In this document: positions 9,615-22,600 of the stretch, piece after piece
How positions within the stretch are numbered: the first letter of the stretch is position 1
How the letters are laid out: the number at the start of each line of letters is the position of its first letter
NCBI GenBank assembly: GCA_973895155.1
Contig: OZ316896.1
Location: forward strand, 3,658,001-3,722,000
Direction: 5' to 3'
DNA length: 64,000 nucleotides
Source of the DNA: Marsupella aquatica
Lineage: Eukaryota; Marchantiophyta
Notes under the pieces: generated by a model
Told to the model about the DNA's origin: nothing
The model's database searches: none
What the model saw: only the letters and a program-made list of their open reading frames with translations
Position numbers and translations under genes: made by a program

Positions 9615-12600
9615 GTTCTGGCAAAGAAGTTAGTTCAGACCAATAAGAAACCCTACTCTTTTATGGCCAGGGTACTTGCGGTTAATCATATTATGATGGG
9701 CTCTCTTTGGTATACTCTTGCCCTCTGGTTTGGAAGGGATGCAGACTTACATGCTAACAAGATGGTCATGATTGAATTTTCTATGGGCTGGTCAAGGGAT
9801 TTTGGCTTGCAATAGGACTAACTTCAACATCTTGTCTCTCCCTGAGAAGAGGGGGGGGGGGGGGGGGGGGGTTGGCCTTAGTTATCACTTTTGAACATCA
9901 TGTGTGTGCCTGGCTGCCAGATTCATCATGTTGCGCTTTCAGAGGGTCAGCATCCTTTGCAAAAGCTTCTGTGATCTTGTTTCTTTGCCCTCTCACTTCA
10001 TTGTTGGGGCATTGCGGATTGTTCTTGGATATTCAATCGTTGCCAAACTCTGCCATCTCTCAGTAGGGTCGATATTTGGAGAATTATATGTCAATCTTGG
10101 AATAGGCTGAAGCTACATCTGGAATTCACTACTCTTGATAACATTCAATTGAGCTTGAAAAATTCACTCTGATTACCTTAGATTAATCACCTGGAGTCTA
10201 AAGTGGTTGGATGCAAAACCAATCAACAAATAATAGTTGTTGGCAGGAATTGGCTGCAAAGTTGAAGCAGGATTTGGGCTACGATGGAGGTCTTTACTAC
10301 TTAGTTGCAAATGCTTTATAGTCGACTACTGTCTCTTATGAGCTTTTGATCCGCCATGAATTCTCTCTTGTTATCAATGGCCTTTGGGATTCACGTTCCT
10401 TTAATTTGTTGTTTTTCTGCTTTTTGTCTTTTTATGCAATTGGTTGCTCAGTTAGTTGGATCTTCACTGGCTTACAGTTGCTCAGATCTTTGCTTCTCGC
10501 TGGATCTCTTCCTCTTCCCTTGTCTGAGTTTGCCCTCATTTTAGCAGTAGCTGCTTAGTTGGTCTCCTTGAGTGAGTCACTTGGATTCCCTTTCCTCGTA
10601 GTTAATTCTTGTTCCTCTTCCCTCTTGGGCAACTGTGTTTGGTATCGGTGTGGTTCCTGGCCTTCGTTCCTTTTTTGGTTAGACTGGCCTGTTACTCCCT
10701 GTTTTTATTGGGTTTTACTTTTCCCATGAGTAAAGTGCTCCATTCAAGAAAAACAAAAAACAGTGGCTGGGCGCTAACAACCTTAAACCTACATTCTCAA
10801 AAACTTACTTCCCCGCTTACTTCATGAGAGCAACAGTTTTACCTCCCCTACCAGGAATCCTCATAACACATTTACTAGCCTGCCTATGTGGTATGAAATG
10901 TTCACAGGACAAACCTCATTTCAGAGTACATGGGCCCCTAAAAAACTCTTGCAAAACTTTCTTTTTGCCTCTGGTTTTTGCCACGGTTCTTCTGAATATC
11001 AGTTTGCACACTGTTGCCTTTTTATTAAAAAAAAACAGTTCTGCATGAGATGTTTTACACCAAAACAAAAAAGGGCCCCTGAGTTGCTAGCTTGTATGAA
11101 GCAAACTGCAAATATGAAGAGAAAATGTCATTGGTTTAATTTAAGAGGTATAACCTCATGACATGGTATCTGGTGATTGGTTTGATCGTGTCAAATTCAA
11201 CTATGGCAGGGCATTCAGGTTTACACAATAGGGCATCTCAAAGCTGGCAATTTGATGTACTTTAACTCCCTACCTCAATACCCTAGTTATGGGTTATGAA
11301 CACAATAGGTTATGGACTACAGAATTCATAGTCCATAACATTTTGCCATAAGGATTGGTCTTATGCCATAACCAGCGGCTGGTGAAAGGAAAAACAAAAT
11401 AAACTCTTGCATAGTCTTGTGAAAAAGTTCTGCTGCTATGATGGAGTGTGGACATGATATCAGTGGACAATGGTACTGATTTTTTCCATGCTTCTAATGC
11501 CAGATTATAGAGACTACTACGTAGTAAGATGACTGTGGAGTTGACTGGCATTAGGAAGTGGAGAATGGAATTGAGATTGGTTCCAACAGATAAGTTCATT
11601 TCAAGTAATGTTTGGAAACCATATCGGGAGGAAAAATCCATTTCTTCATAAGGCTCTTAGCTCATCGATTGTTTGTCACAAAACATTACATTGGACAAAG
11701 ATCTGTTAGAAGAGATGAACTCGGTGCCATTATCCCTTTTTCCAGATTGGATGCAGAATGGTGGCGTAGTCGATGTGTTTATAGTGCTCACGAAGATCTA
11801 CTTCACTGTATTTGGAATTGCCCTGAATCTAGATGGATTTGGCTCTGGATCAAAAAAGCTATGCAATGTGCTTCTGATCAGGGAAGACTGGTTCATTTTG
11901 AGGCAATACATGCCCGAATACACATTTTATTTGGAGCTCACTGTGTTGGAGTTCCTCGAAGTTTTCCCCTTAAACTTTGGAAATCTTACGAGGGATTACC
12001 ATCTGGCAGATCGGGAAGGCTCGCTGTCGTCTGGAAAAGGAGAATGTATGTATTGCGATTGGGGGTCTTCAAATCATTATTTAGAAGGATCTTTGATTGA
12101 ATATGAAGGCAGTCTGGAATCAGGGTCTCACTCGTATTGCAGTGGTAGGAGGAAACCAACTTGATCTGATTGGTAGGATGTGCCATGACTTTGGTAGAGA
12201 AGGAGGGTTGTATAGAATCAAGGATGGCATGTTCATTGTTGATTATACACCACTCTGGACTTTTGACCCTCCTTGAGGTGATCAATAGAAACTGGCCTTG
12301 GATCACTGTTTGTTTTGTTGGTGAGACTTGGTGAATAGTAGGTTAGTCTCTTTTTATTGTGTTCACAGATGGGTAATCCACATTGGATTTTTGCCTTAGA
12401 GACAGTAGCACAGTTTTCAGTGTTTACTAGTCTCTCTCTCTCTGTTCTTTGGGGCTGAGTCGCCCTTGGATTTGGGTTTTGTTCCTTTTGCTTTTCATTT
12501 AGGTGTGGGTGACATGTTGTCACGTTTCTACGGTTAGATCCTGTTTTGGCCCTTGTCCTCGGGATTGAAAGCCTTTGATCTCCGGGTGATGTTTTGGTCC

Positions 12601-12655
12601 TTGATCTTTGTTTTGATCTGGCCATCTTTTACTCTATCTTTTTACTGATTTTAAT
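9615..12655 (+). mobile_element. Degraded L1-type LINE (pseudogenised)
   Basis: On the plus strand from about 9620, interrupted frames read ARVLAVNHIMMGSLWYTLALW. This is the conserved region downstream of the reverse transcriptase domain in plant LINEs. It is followed by WAGQGILACNRTNFNILSL, with a poly-G tract (about 9850-9870) breaking the frame. Further on, 11612-12000 contains RLLAHRLFVTKHYIG and HEDLLHCIWNCPESRWIW, matching the zinc-binding domain typical of plant LINE reverse transcriptases (zf-RVT). The stretch has stops and frameshifts throughout and a T-rich 3' region to about 12655. The part between 10110 and 11290 is not aligned to anything and may hold another insertion; 10600-10760 looks like a separate LINE 3' tail ending in an A-rich run. 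Dead element. Confidence 0.7.
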
Positions 12656-13260
12656 TTTTCATATAAGTAAATACATTTCAAGATTTAAAAAGAAGAAGTA
12701 TAAGTACTGACTTATTCTTTCTGACCAAAAGTCATCATCACTAATTTTCCAAGCTTTGAAACTCCGTAATAAATAAATAATTTTGACTAAATGAGTTGCT
12801 GGGACAAATTTGTAGGTAGAGTTTTTGTGGAAAAAGTCATATTGCATATTGCACGAATACTCTAGGCACTGGGCAGTCAATGTCGAACAATAAATAAAAA
12901 TTTATTAACTAACTGAGTCACTTTGTAGGTAGAATTTCTACGGAAAACATTATACTGCATATTTCAGGAATACTCTAGGCATTGTATGTAAAACACTGAT
13001 AAAGCAATGTCTTTGCTCACCCTGATTGATACTTTTTTAGAAGAAATTAGAAGATTTATTTATACCTTGCGCTATAATTTGAGAAAAAACAGTTTAAAGT
13101 TGTCGCGCAGTGCATGCCCGAAATCGTCCCTACGGTAGGCCCCTTAATAATCGAACCTCTTGTCACTGGAGGGAATTCGGTACTTCCTACACGTGTATGT
13201 CAGCTAAGGACTACCCCGTGGCATAATTATGTCAACCATTCCAGATGACCTCATCATATC
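12655..13260. other. Intergenic, no gene seen
   Basis: AT-rich sequence with one duplicated motif (about 12810-12880 and 12930-12990, ggtagagtttttgtggaaaa and ggtagaatttctacggaaaa). No coding signal. Confidence 0.5.
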
Positions 13261-13263
13261 AGC

Positions 13264-13520
13264 CCTCGATGCCCAGTTGCCCACCTGCCCGAATGCTGTT
13301 TTCGCCCCTCTGCCCGAAGATGGACCCACCTGCCCGGATTTTGGCTTTTCCAGCAGACGGACCCATCTGCCCTGTTATTGTTTTTCTTCCCTCTGCCCAA
13401 AGTCGACCCGCCTGCCCGGCTGCTGTTTTTCTTCCCTCTGCCCGCAAATTGACCCATCTACCCGGTTATTGTTTTCTCGATGTGCCCGCGGGCGGACCCA
13501 CCTGCCCGGCAGCACGGTCC
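13264..13520. repeat. CTGCCCG minisatellite, period about 45-50 bp
   Basis: Repeated blocks of (g)acccacctgcccgg ... ttttcttccctctgccc occur about five times. The Pro/Cys-rich frames are products of the repeat and carry no recognisable domain. Confidence 0.85.
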
Positions 13521-13764
13521 TTTCCTCCCATGCATGCATGCACGAAGGACCGGATTCCCGCATGGACGCTGCCCCCACTGCCCCGGGGAATATTTTTCAG
13601 CATGTGCACTTTGGGTTGCCTGGTTGGTGAGGTGCATACATCACCCTCCTTGCCCCAACCTCCATCATTCTGTTTCTTCCTACACATTTATTCGATGGGA
13701 CCTCATCCCAAAGTTTTCTCCCACCCAACATTCAAGATAAAAAAATAATTATAAAAAAAAGTCA

Positions 13765-13965
13765 CACCCAACCTCATGAGGTTTTAGGTGCTTCGATTTA
13801 TGGTCTATCAACCGTTTGGATCACTGAGGTTTAGACTTTTAGCCGTTTTAGGTGCTTTGATTTAAGGCCTATCAACCCTTTAAGTCACTCGTGGGGTCCA
13901 TCAAGTATCATTTTTCATTTTCGAGGTCTATGGAGAAACGGTCTACTTTCTTTTGGGGGCATCAT
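13765..13965. repeat. Dispersed repeat, GGGGTCCATCAAG family
   Basis: Contains cctcatgaggttttaggtgc, then gatttaaggcctatcaaccc, then ggggtccatcaagtatca and ttttcattttcgaggtc. The motif order matches copies at 9230, 27056 and 55640. The first part is duplicated internally (ttttaggtgcttcgattta and ttttaggtgctttgattta). Confidence 0.65.
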
Positions 13966-16900
13966 AACAATGTGGGGATTTTGTTTCATGAATAAAGGCT
14001 CATAGAAAAAGACTAAAGAAGAGTTTGAAGAAAATCGATTTGTCCCACTGGTCAGTTTTAGGGCCTAGAGACAAAAGTTTCTTCTTCTTTTATCGATTTG
14101 TTTTTTAAAATAAAAGTGACAATGCAACCAATGTATTCCAGGGGCCGTCACGGCCAGGACCAGCGGGGCACGATGAAACCCGCACCCAACGGACCAGAAC
14201 ACATGGCCACCTATGCGAAAACAACAGGAGCCGCCCACACGTGCCCCAAGGTCACCAACCAAAAACCTTGGGCCGATAATGGAACCAGGGTCAGCCACCT
14301 ATAACATGCCCCAATTTCACCAACTAAAACCCTTGGGCCAAGAATGAAGGGTCAGCCACCTAAACACAGACATGTCATGAGTCGAGTAACTAATTCTATA
14401 CATGGGGTGAGCGGTCCCATCACCTAGACCCGGGAGTACTAAAGCTAGTCGACCTATGATGCCAACTGAAGAGTAGTTCTGGGCACTATCAGTACAAGGA
14501 TCCCTATCAGTGGCAATATGTGCTACTACTCTGAGTTGTGCCATGTTGCCCACGGTATTCATACCAACACAGCAACTATGTCTACTTGCCTCCCTATTGG
14601 CTAGATGACTCCAACACTGTCTAGGTCTAGATTCAAGGAGGTAGAAAAAGGCCTCTTAGTGACCCTCTTATGTGGTTTACCCAGGAGCTCTACCAGAGTT
14701 TTCAGTTTCGTAAGGATTTTGTTTACTGTTGTGAGGGACTTTTATGAGACTCTTTGGCTCCTTGGCTCTTTGGTCTTCCTTGGATACTTCCCTTGTTTTC
14801 TCCGCTGTATTGGGTCTCCTGCCTTTGAGATCCTTTCTCCTGGTTTGGGCCCGGGGTCCTCACTTATTTCCTTTCCACCCATCACGCAACTTAAGTTTAG
14901 TGTTTGTTTATTAGGGTAAGAAGAATACTTTCAAATTTTTGTAGAAGAACATTAGGGTTTTTAAAATCCAATTTTGAGAATTATAAGAAAAGAGAATCTT
15001 CCAGAAAGATAGGGTATTGGTAGAAAAATAGTTCCAAAAATGATTCTTATTTTTTGGGGTGTTTAATAGCTAAAAAAGTCGAGTGTGATATAAGACCCCT
15101 CTTGGAGTGAGGCCCCCAAGGGTTTGGGCACATTTTGTTGTTTGGTAATGTGATACACAACTTGAAAGTAGCTAGGGTTACTATTTGTATTGACTGGGTT
15201 TAGTAGACCCCACCTCTTTTTGTCAAAATTCACAACATGCCGCCATTTTTTATTAATTATTACAATGCCACTATTTCTTGTCATGGCTTGTGAAGCTCAG
15301 AAGATAGTATGCTCCTCAAATTGCCAAATTGGAGAATCTGACCGTCCATACGGGAGTCCATAGTGTTGAGTAAACAACCACTTCTTGAAACAACATGCAC
15401 AATATCCAACAAACACACAAGTACTTGACACAAAGAGATAAGTTTTCACCTCTCAAGAGTCTACTTCCATAGGAACACATAAGAAAATTTACTGAACTGT
15501 AGGCTCGTTGGCCACACCAAGTTTCCATAGGCTAAACTCTCCCTATCTCTTAAATGGCTCCGTAATAATGAGCCTAACTTGCACTCACAAGATAATTGCT
15601 AGTGAATATAGTAGGGGCCCATCTAACATTAATCAAGTACCTGGGTACAGTTAGATTATCTGCAATTGCATAGTACCTCTAACCCCATGAGTAAATGTCT
15701 AACACCCACCCTGGGAGCAGGGAGTTGGTGGCCTAATGTGAGGATGACGAAGGGTTGTGTTATTCCACCAAAAAAGGTGGCAATCTAGTGAAACCCGTAA
15801 AAGGTTATATCTTTTCTCCACAAGCAATCAAAATCAGGGCCTTTATTAACTGTTCAGAGTAACCAAGAAATTGGCCTACCTCTTGCATGGCCACACCTTG
15901 TATAAGGGTGGCTTTACAAGACATCATTGGCAAGTACTTGAGACTCTTTTTTTGACAAAGCAAATTGGAGCACCAATTCATGTTCTAAAGATAGACTCCA
16001 TACCCAAAACTTTTGAAACAAAGTTCAATAAATGCAAATCCCTTGAATGAAGGAGCCACAGTTTGAAAATGCTTGGACCACCTTTGGAGGTGATCTAAGA
16101 TTCTAGACAAAATAAGTACTACACATCAGCATTTACTTGGGCCCATTGTTTCTCATGTACAATCTGTAGACACCATTCCTCAATGGGCCCCAAGTTCTTG
16201 AAAGCCAATTGTAGCCATTTCCACTCATTATGTCGTCCACATGGAATAAAAAAGAAACAATAGGCCCATGAAGTGATATAAAACAGACACCTTTAATATA
16301 CTTTTAAATAATTATAAAATTGCAACTTGTTTTGTTTATAAAGCAGTGTGTTGGTCATCCACTGATTGCCAGACATAGCAAGCGAGATAGTAACGACTTG
16401 ATTGTGTGCACACCAGGAATGCAGTGAAGAACAAGGTACAGCGGATCATGGTGGGGAGGGAGGATGATGATGACATCATTTTCCGACGACGAACACCATC
16501 ACCACCGGCAAGTGCAGAAGCAGTAAGGCAGTTCATGAAAGAGGTAAGGTCCAAATCAAACTCAGATTTGTACCCTTGCTTTGTTGAGAAGGAACTCCTC
16601 GCCTCCTAATGCAAGGAATACTGGGTGTGAGTTGGTTCCAAAGTGACACATATGACTTCCGTGGCGGATCGTAGGGTGATGGGACGAGCACCAAAAGCGG
16701 ACAACAAATTGTGCCAGGCCCATGACCAAAGAGGGTTGGGTCACAATAGGCTGAACTATCACAACAAGTCTCTAATGCACTTTACCTTTGTTTGGAGGAT
16801 CAACCATCAAAAACTATAGGAACCATGTGCAATACTAAGTAAGTATTTTTGATCGCAAATAACAAACTTTGTTTAAAACATGTGAGGTGAAAGAAGGTAT

Positions 16901-19600
16901 CATCAACTCAAGTTTATAGTCAAAATGTTTTCTAATATGTCTTTTGTTAAATAAAATAGATAATTCATACTGAAATTAGAATATTACTAGAGTATTTTCT
17001 TTACAACATAGGTGCATCTATATTAGGCTAGGATTGCATGTGGTAAACCAAAAGACAGAGTAACTTAATCCCAGCCCTTTTGGTACCAATGAACCGCTGC
17101 CTTGTTAGTTAGTGATGACAATGGGATTTGAGTTTGAAAATCCCCCCTTGGTTGTAAATGTTTTCCAAGTCTGCACCATATGAAACTGTTCAATCCTTTA
17201 CAAAAGTTACAAATGTTTTGTATACACTTATTGTCATCAAGGAAAATTAATGGGCAAGTGTTTGGTCCTATTAGCATCATATCTTAGGGGTTCATTTTCA
17301 CAAAAATGACACATCACTTGCAACAAAGGATACTAGGGTCATTTTATTGGTTCTAAGCCAGGGAATACTTAAGAATTTTCTCAAAAGAACATTAAGGTCT
17401 TCTAATCCAATTGTGAGACTTACAAGTCCATTAGTCTTTTAAATCAAAATTTTGGAATATTCCAAGTATATTCCAACTCTACAGGGGTAAAAATTAATTA
17501 TTGTTTTTTACATTTTAGGGGGTCCGAGGCCTAAAAACTCGCAGGTGATGGGGAGGCCTCCATATAGTCACACCCCCGAGCGTCATATGCATCAAAAATA
17601 CTCTATCACGAGATGGGGCGATCACAACATGGGCCAAAATACATCTCCAATTAAAATATCTCTGTGAACGAGGTATCCAAGAAAATAGTCACCTCAAAAT
17701 GCCCTAGAAGTATTGCAAGGCAGGTTTTAGCAAACAACTAGGTTGTTACTACCACCGGCTGCTAAAGCAACTCGCACTAGTTCAAGAGAATGTGATAGAA
17801 ACCTATCTATAACGACCCTAATGATCGAGCGCATCCCTTCCTACCACATAAGCAAAATTATGGTAGGTTGCAAACAATGCCTATGGCACCGCTTGCCCCT
17901 GCAAATGCCTTTGGGGTTGCTTATGGAAAGAACATGGCAAAAGAATAAGCAAGGAGAGAGAGTAAGAATGAGGAGAGGTGAGGTGAGAAGAGTAAGAATG
18001 AGGAAAAATAAGGAAGAACTCTCCTTTTTATGCTAATCTTGCCCTTACCCTAATTAATGTCATTGACATCTACCCTATGTTAATCTTGTACTTGTGGTAG
18101 TAATGAAAAGTACATAGAACCCAAATCTTCTATAATTACTCAAATGAAAATGAAATTGAAAACTAAAATTTATGTTGTTAAAAAGTTATAAAAAGTTTAG
18201 AAGGAGAGGAAAGGAGCATCCTTTCCTTTTTGATTTTACTCAATTAAAATATGTCCCCAACCTGAGTGCTCCCCCTCTTCCAAGAAAATTTGAAAAATAA
18301 ACAAAGATTTTTAAAAAGCAAAATGCCCCCCCCCCCCCCCCCCCCTTTTTTTTAATAGAGAATATATATTATGAAAAATTAGGGGAAAAAAACACGTAAA
18401 GTACCCATAATATTCCACCCAAGTCCACCCTAAGAAGAGGAAAATAATTACAATAAAAGATGTTGTTCTGGTGAGCGCCCACCCTTCTCTCCCCATAAAA
18501 TATGGAAAGAACAAAGTAAATGTTATTTTCATGTCTTTTTGTCTCATTTGGTTGGACTTTCACTTTTGGGTCCGGTAACTGCACATCAAAATATGACATT
18601 TGTACGACATCCTTTCATACCATGATAAACCCGTTATTTTCCTTAAATCAATAAGTGCACACTGTATATTACCGCATTTTGATGTGTGATTAGCAACAGG
18701 ATTCACTCTCCCCGTGTAGCTCGTCATGAACTTTTTTTGATTGATTTGAATACTGTCGCTTGTTAAGTATAGTACCGCATTTTGATGTGTGATTAGCTGC
18801 AGGGTTCACTCTCCCCATGTGGCTCATCATGAACTTATTTGATTGATTTGAATACTGTCCCTTGATAAGTCCAGAGTATTCTGGGGCCTTTTTTGGGCCC
18901 CCGTCCATCATAGCAACTGAACATAGTTTGAGCCTGAGCCAAACTTAGTTTCAGTCACTGCTGGAATGCACACAGTATTTAGTCCAAAGTATTTTGGAGC
19001 CTATTTCGGGCCCCCATCACAAAATATAGATTTAAAGTCTCCGCTGAACTGCTTGGATTCATGATTGATGAGGAGGCGGTCGAGTAGACATGTGGAAAAT
19101 CTTCCTTTACAAAATATTTTGATTCATATGTTGTTGAGATAATACACAGTGGAGCAAACCTCCACAGTTTCCAATAACGCAATGACTTCGCCGTATAGAG
19201 ATCCAATTTTAAGGTGATTCTGTACTGATAAGGTACTACCCTATCCATAATACCGGGCTGTCATTAAGCCCAGTCCCTTTTTGACGTGATAAATTATAAC
19301 AATGGTTTGACACCGATCTTATGTACAAAATTTGTGTAACTGCACTGTCTACTCTGTACCTTCTACATTATAACTCGTAGTGACCCAACAAGAGCAAAGT
19401 GCTTAAACTATGGACAGACTCTTGTCAACTGGGTAAAGACGGGAAGGCTCAGCTTCTCAGTCGGAAGTGATGGATAGAAGCATGCTACCCCTTTTGGCGT
19501 GGAATATCTCGTCTCTCGGATGGACTGAGAAACTCAACTCTGTATAATCGTAGCCTTGGTTTCGAATCTAAAAAGAAAGAAACAAGTTGATGGACAGCCC
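13965..19600. other. Repeat-rich intergenic region, no clear gene
   Basis: I see no intact gene. A stretch at 14920-15980 resembles 45230-46000: both contain a cttaaatggctccgtaataa-type and tctaacacccaccctggg-type order of motifs, so they are two diverged copies of one dispersed repeat. Poly-C at 18327-18345. A 103-bp tandem duplication lies at 18670-18872. A charged frame at 16390-16545 (IMVGREDDDDIIFRRR, ending KE|GTAAGG) could be an isolated exon or transposase scrap, but I cannot support a gene. Confidence 0.55.
18670..18872. repeat. Tandem duplication, 2 x 103 bp
   Basis: Two copies of a unit beginning taccgcattttgatgtgtga, at 18670 and 18773. Each ends in gattgatttgaatactgtc. Around 85-90% similar by eye. 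Confidence 0.85.
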
Positions 19601-19619
19601 CCCAAGTATATCCTAATCA

Positions 19620-22600
19620 TCAATCCAACTGGGAACTTGCCACCAGATCCTCCACATAATCACTCAACACTTGATCATAAAGCTTCTTGAGCCGCTCCAG
19701 TGCCCGATCCTTCTCCTTTTCAGAGGCATTATCCAGTTGAAAATGACCTGCAATGAAGCGTTGAAAGCCATCTTCTGCCTCAAACTGCCACTCCACAACC
19801 ATGACCACCACCAAACCTCAACAAACTTAGTTTACCCCCTCAGCCTCATGGTCACATCACATAGAACTTGTGAGGCATAAATTTGTGAGGAATAGATTTG
19901 TGAGATCCCGGGTGATCAGTTCACCAATACGACACCAATTTGTTAAAATTCGGGGACCAAGGCCATGCTCTCCGTTGATGGACATACATCCCCAGAGACA
20001 ATATGACCTCCAAAACCTTTTTTTTCCCCACCATGCAATGTGACAGGACACTAAGTAGTACTGGTCTTATATTGTAGGGATACAATAATATCATCACTCC
20101 TAGAGCTGAGCTATTTCACACGAGTAAGCGATGTTGGGTACACAACCGGCCTAGTGTCGACTCCTGAATCAATATACCCGAAGATTTGTGCATCTATACC
20201 ACAACCCCCTCGTTAGTGAAGCAAAGAGATAGTAGTAGCCAGTCTACCCGACGATTTGTGCTTCTATACCACAACCCCCTAGTTAGTGAAGCAAAGAGAT
20301 AGTGGTAGCCAGTCCTGTAAAATTACATTGGCCTGGCGATTGCCCTTCCCCTTCAAAGATCCTACGAGGATAGTTATCTCCCTACAATGAGTTTAAGTTG
20401 AATCCGGAACAAAGTCTTCAAAAAACTTTCCTCCGATGAAACACAATGGATACACATGGGGAGAGGTCACAGGAACGTACTTTCACATCAAGTTTTGAGT
20501 TTGTGGCAGGTGCGACATAATGCAAGAATGACAATGATGGAGAGTTCAACACTACAGTAAAGAGTGGCAATGATGGAGAGTTCAATACTACTGTAAAGAG
20601 AAGCAGTCTCTGATTCAATGCACGCTCCCAGAAGTGAAAGATACAAGCAATGGTGACTTTGAAGCAGGAAAACTCACAAACTTGAGGTCTAATTGATGGA
20701 AGCTTTTGAACTTCAGATGTACTTGCATTATTATTAACATGAATCAAGAACCGAATCCATCGAGCTGAGACTAACTCAGACAGAAATCCTACCTTAGCAG
20801 CCCAGCTAGCATGAGAGCATTGTACACTCAAATATAGATGGTCCTGCTGACCCCAGACTTGCGTCCTAAGTTTGACTACCATCTTCACAGAAGCCATCAT
20901 TTCCAGAAACCCTTGAACCACCCTAAGAACTATTGTGTATGGACTCGAGCAGTGGCAAACAAGTACCTGGGCACGACCTCCAGCATCATAACACGCCTTG
21001 GCGAGACCACTAAGGTCTACTTTGTGACCGACAACTTGGGGCTTTCCCGTTGGAACAGGCTTCCCCTTAGCGCGCAGATAATCATACACTGTTCTGACTG
21101 CAAAACGCTGGTCCTCCAAAAGCGGCGCTCCTGTCACTTCAGAAAAGTTAACGCAGATTATTGTGTGACTTATTTAAGATTCATACCTGCAGCACAAAAT
21201 TGACGGGCTAAAGCAGCAAATCATCGTAGCTTTACTAGTATGCAGAGTTTACTGAACTCTCCTGTGACACATTTCGCACCCACCCAAGGCTTCACTAGTT
21301 CCGTGACTAGGCAAGATGCAAGAATTTGCCTGGTAACAGTCTGCACATCTTGCTCGGCATTTAATTGTCAACCTGACGATGAGTACAACTCTAGTGCTCA
21401 TACCTCAAGATTAGCTATGCTAAAAGAATTCGCAGGCGAGTAAAACTCACAAGAGTAGGAAAAGGTAGACTTACTTACAAGCATGTATGTTGTGGTGAGC
21501 GTGACCTGATTCCAAAAGACCCAACTCTCCATCTTGAGCAGCAGTCCAACCAGGCTCGTATGCCTCCAAAAATGCCTGCTTCGCTTTGTTGGGCAAATCG
21601 TGCGGGTGGACGAATGGAACACCTGCTGGCCATCCCATCTCTGCCCTCATTGCAGCACAAGGGCTATCAAGAGTGTTAATGTGTTGTTCTTCGCAATCCT
21701 TGAAATTACAGAACCGGATTTTGAGTCCTTTGCTGTCCGCGATTTCTTGTACTCTTTCCTTCAGAACCCTCTGCGCTTCAAGCCGTAATCTCTTGGAAGG
21801 AGCGAGGGGCTTCCCTCTCGAAGCTTGTTTTCTCCTCTTGTTCATCGTACCAGTCTTGAGTGCAGGGTCTGCCGCGAATGGGACCACTGCAACAATTCGT
21901 TAGTTCAGTCGTCACGTAATAAAATCAGAGAAAATGGAAAACACAGCAATGCAGTACTACGAAGACCGCAGCATCGAGAGTGCGGGGTCTAAGCAACCTC
22001 CTCATAGAAATTCCTCAATGCACGAATTTCAAGTTCAACTATGCTCAAAGACGCGGGGACCCGATTCTGGGCACTTAACAGTTTGGCTTGAAGGCAGAAG
22101 TGTCGCCAAGCATGCTGGACTCTATTCGTTGACCTACAGAAACACGGGCCCAAGTTAGACTCGAGCACAACTATGATTGGCAAATCCAGTGACATTCTCC
22201 AAATACAAAAGCCTCGACTAGGGACCTACTCTCGGTCGGTGCAGGAAACGAGAAAGACGGCAGCCCTGTGCGAGTGACGAGCTGGTCCATGGGATGAGGT
22301 CGCTGCATGAAGTCCTGGACGCCAATGGGCACAATGAAAGGACCTGAGACTGCGTGGTCCGCGGCTGTCATCGCCGAGCAGTGGAGGATAGCCGTGGCGC
22401 GAGGCATGAGCTTGAACGCCACAGTGCACCTTCCATACATCTGAGCGTGAGCGGGGCTAATCTCTGTGCGGTGGAGCGCGGGACTGAGGTACCCAGCTGT
22501 GGCTTGGTACAGAGACAGTCCCGAAAACAGCACCATGTCCTGGGGACCAAGATCACCGTCAGCAAGAATCCAGCGCCCATTAACGTCACGAATGTACAAG

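Noticed and set aside
13229-13748. Cys/Pro-rich ORFs resembling small secreted proteins
   Set aside because: They coincide with the CTGCCCG minisatellite in several frames at once, so no frame is selected.
20418-21137. 239-codon minus-strand ORF as an independent gene
   Set aside because: Only its first 57 codons and a 30-codon block look coding; the rest is intron read-through of the oxygenase gene.
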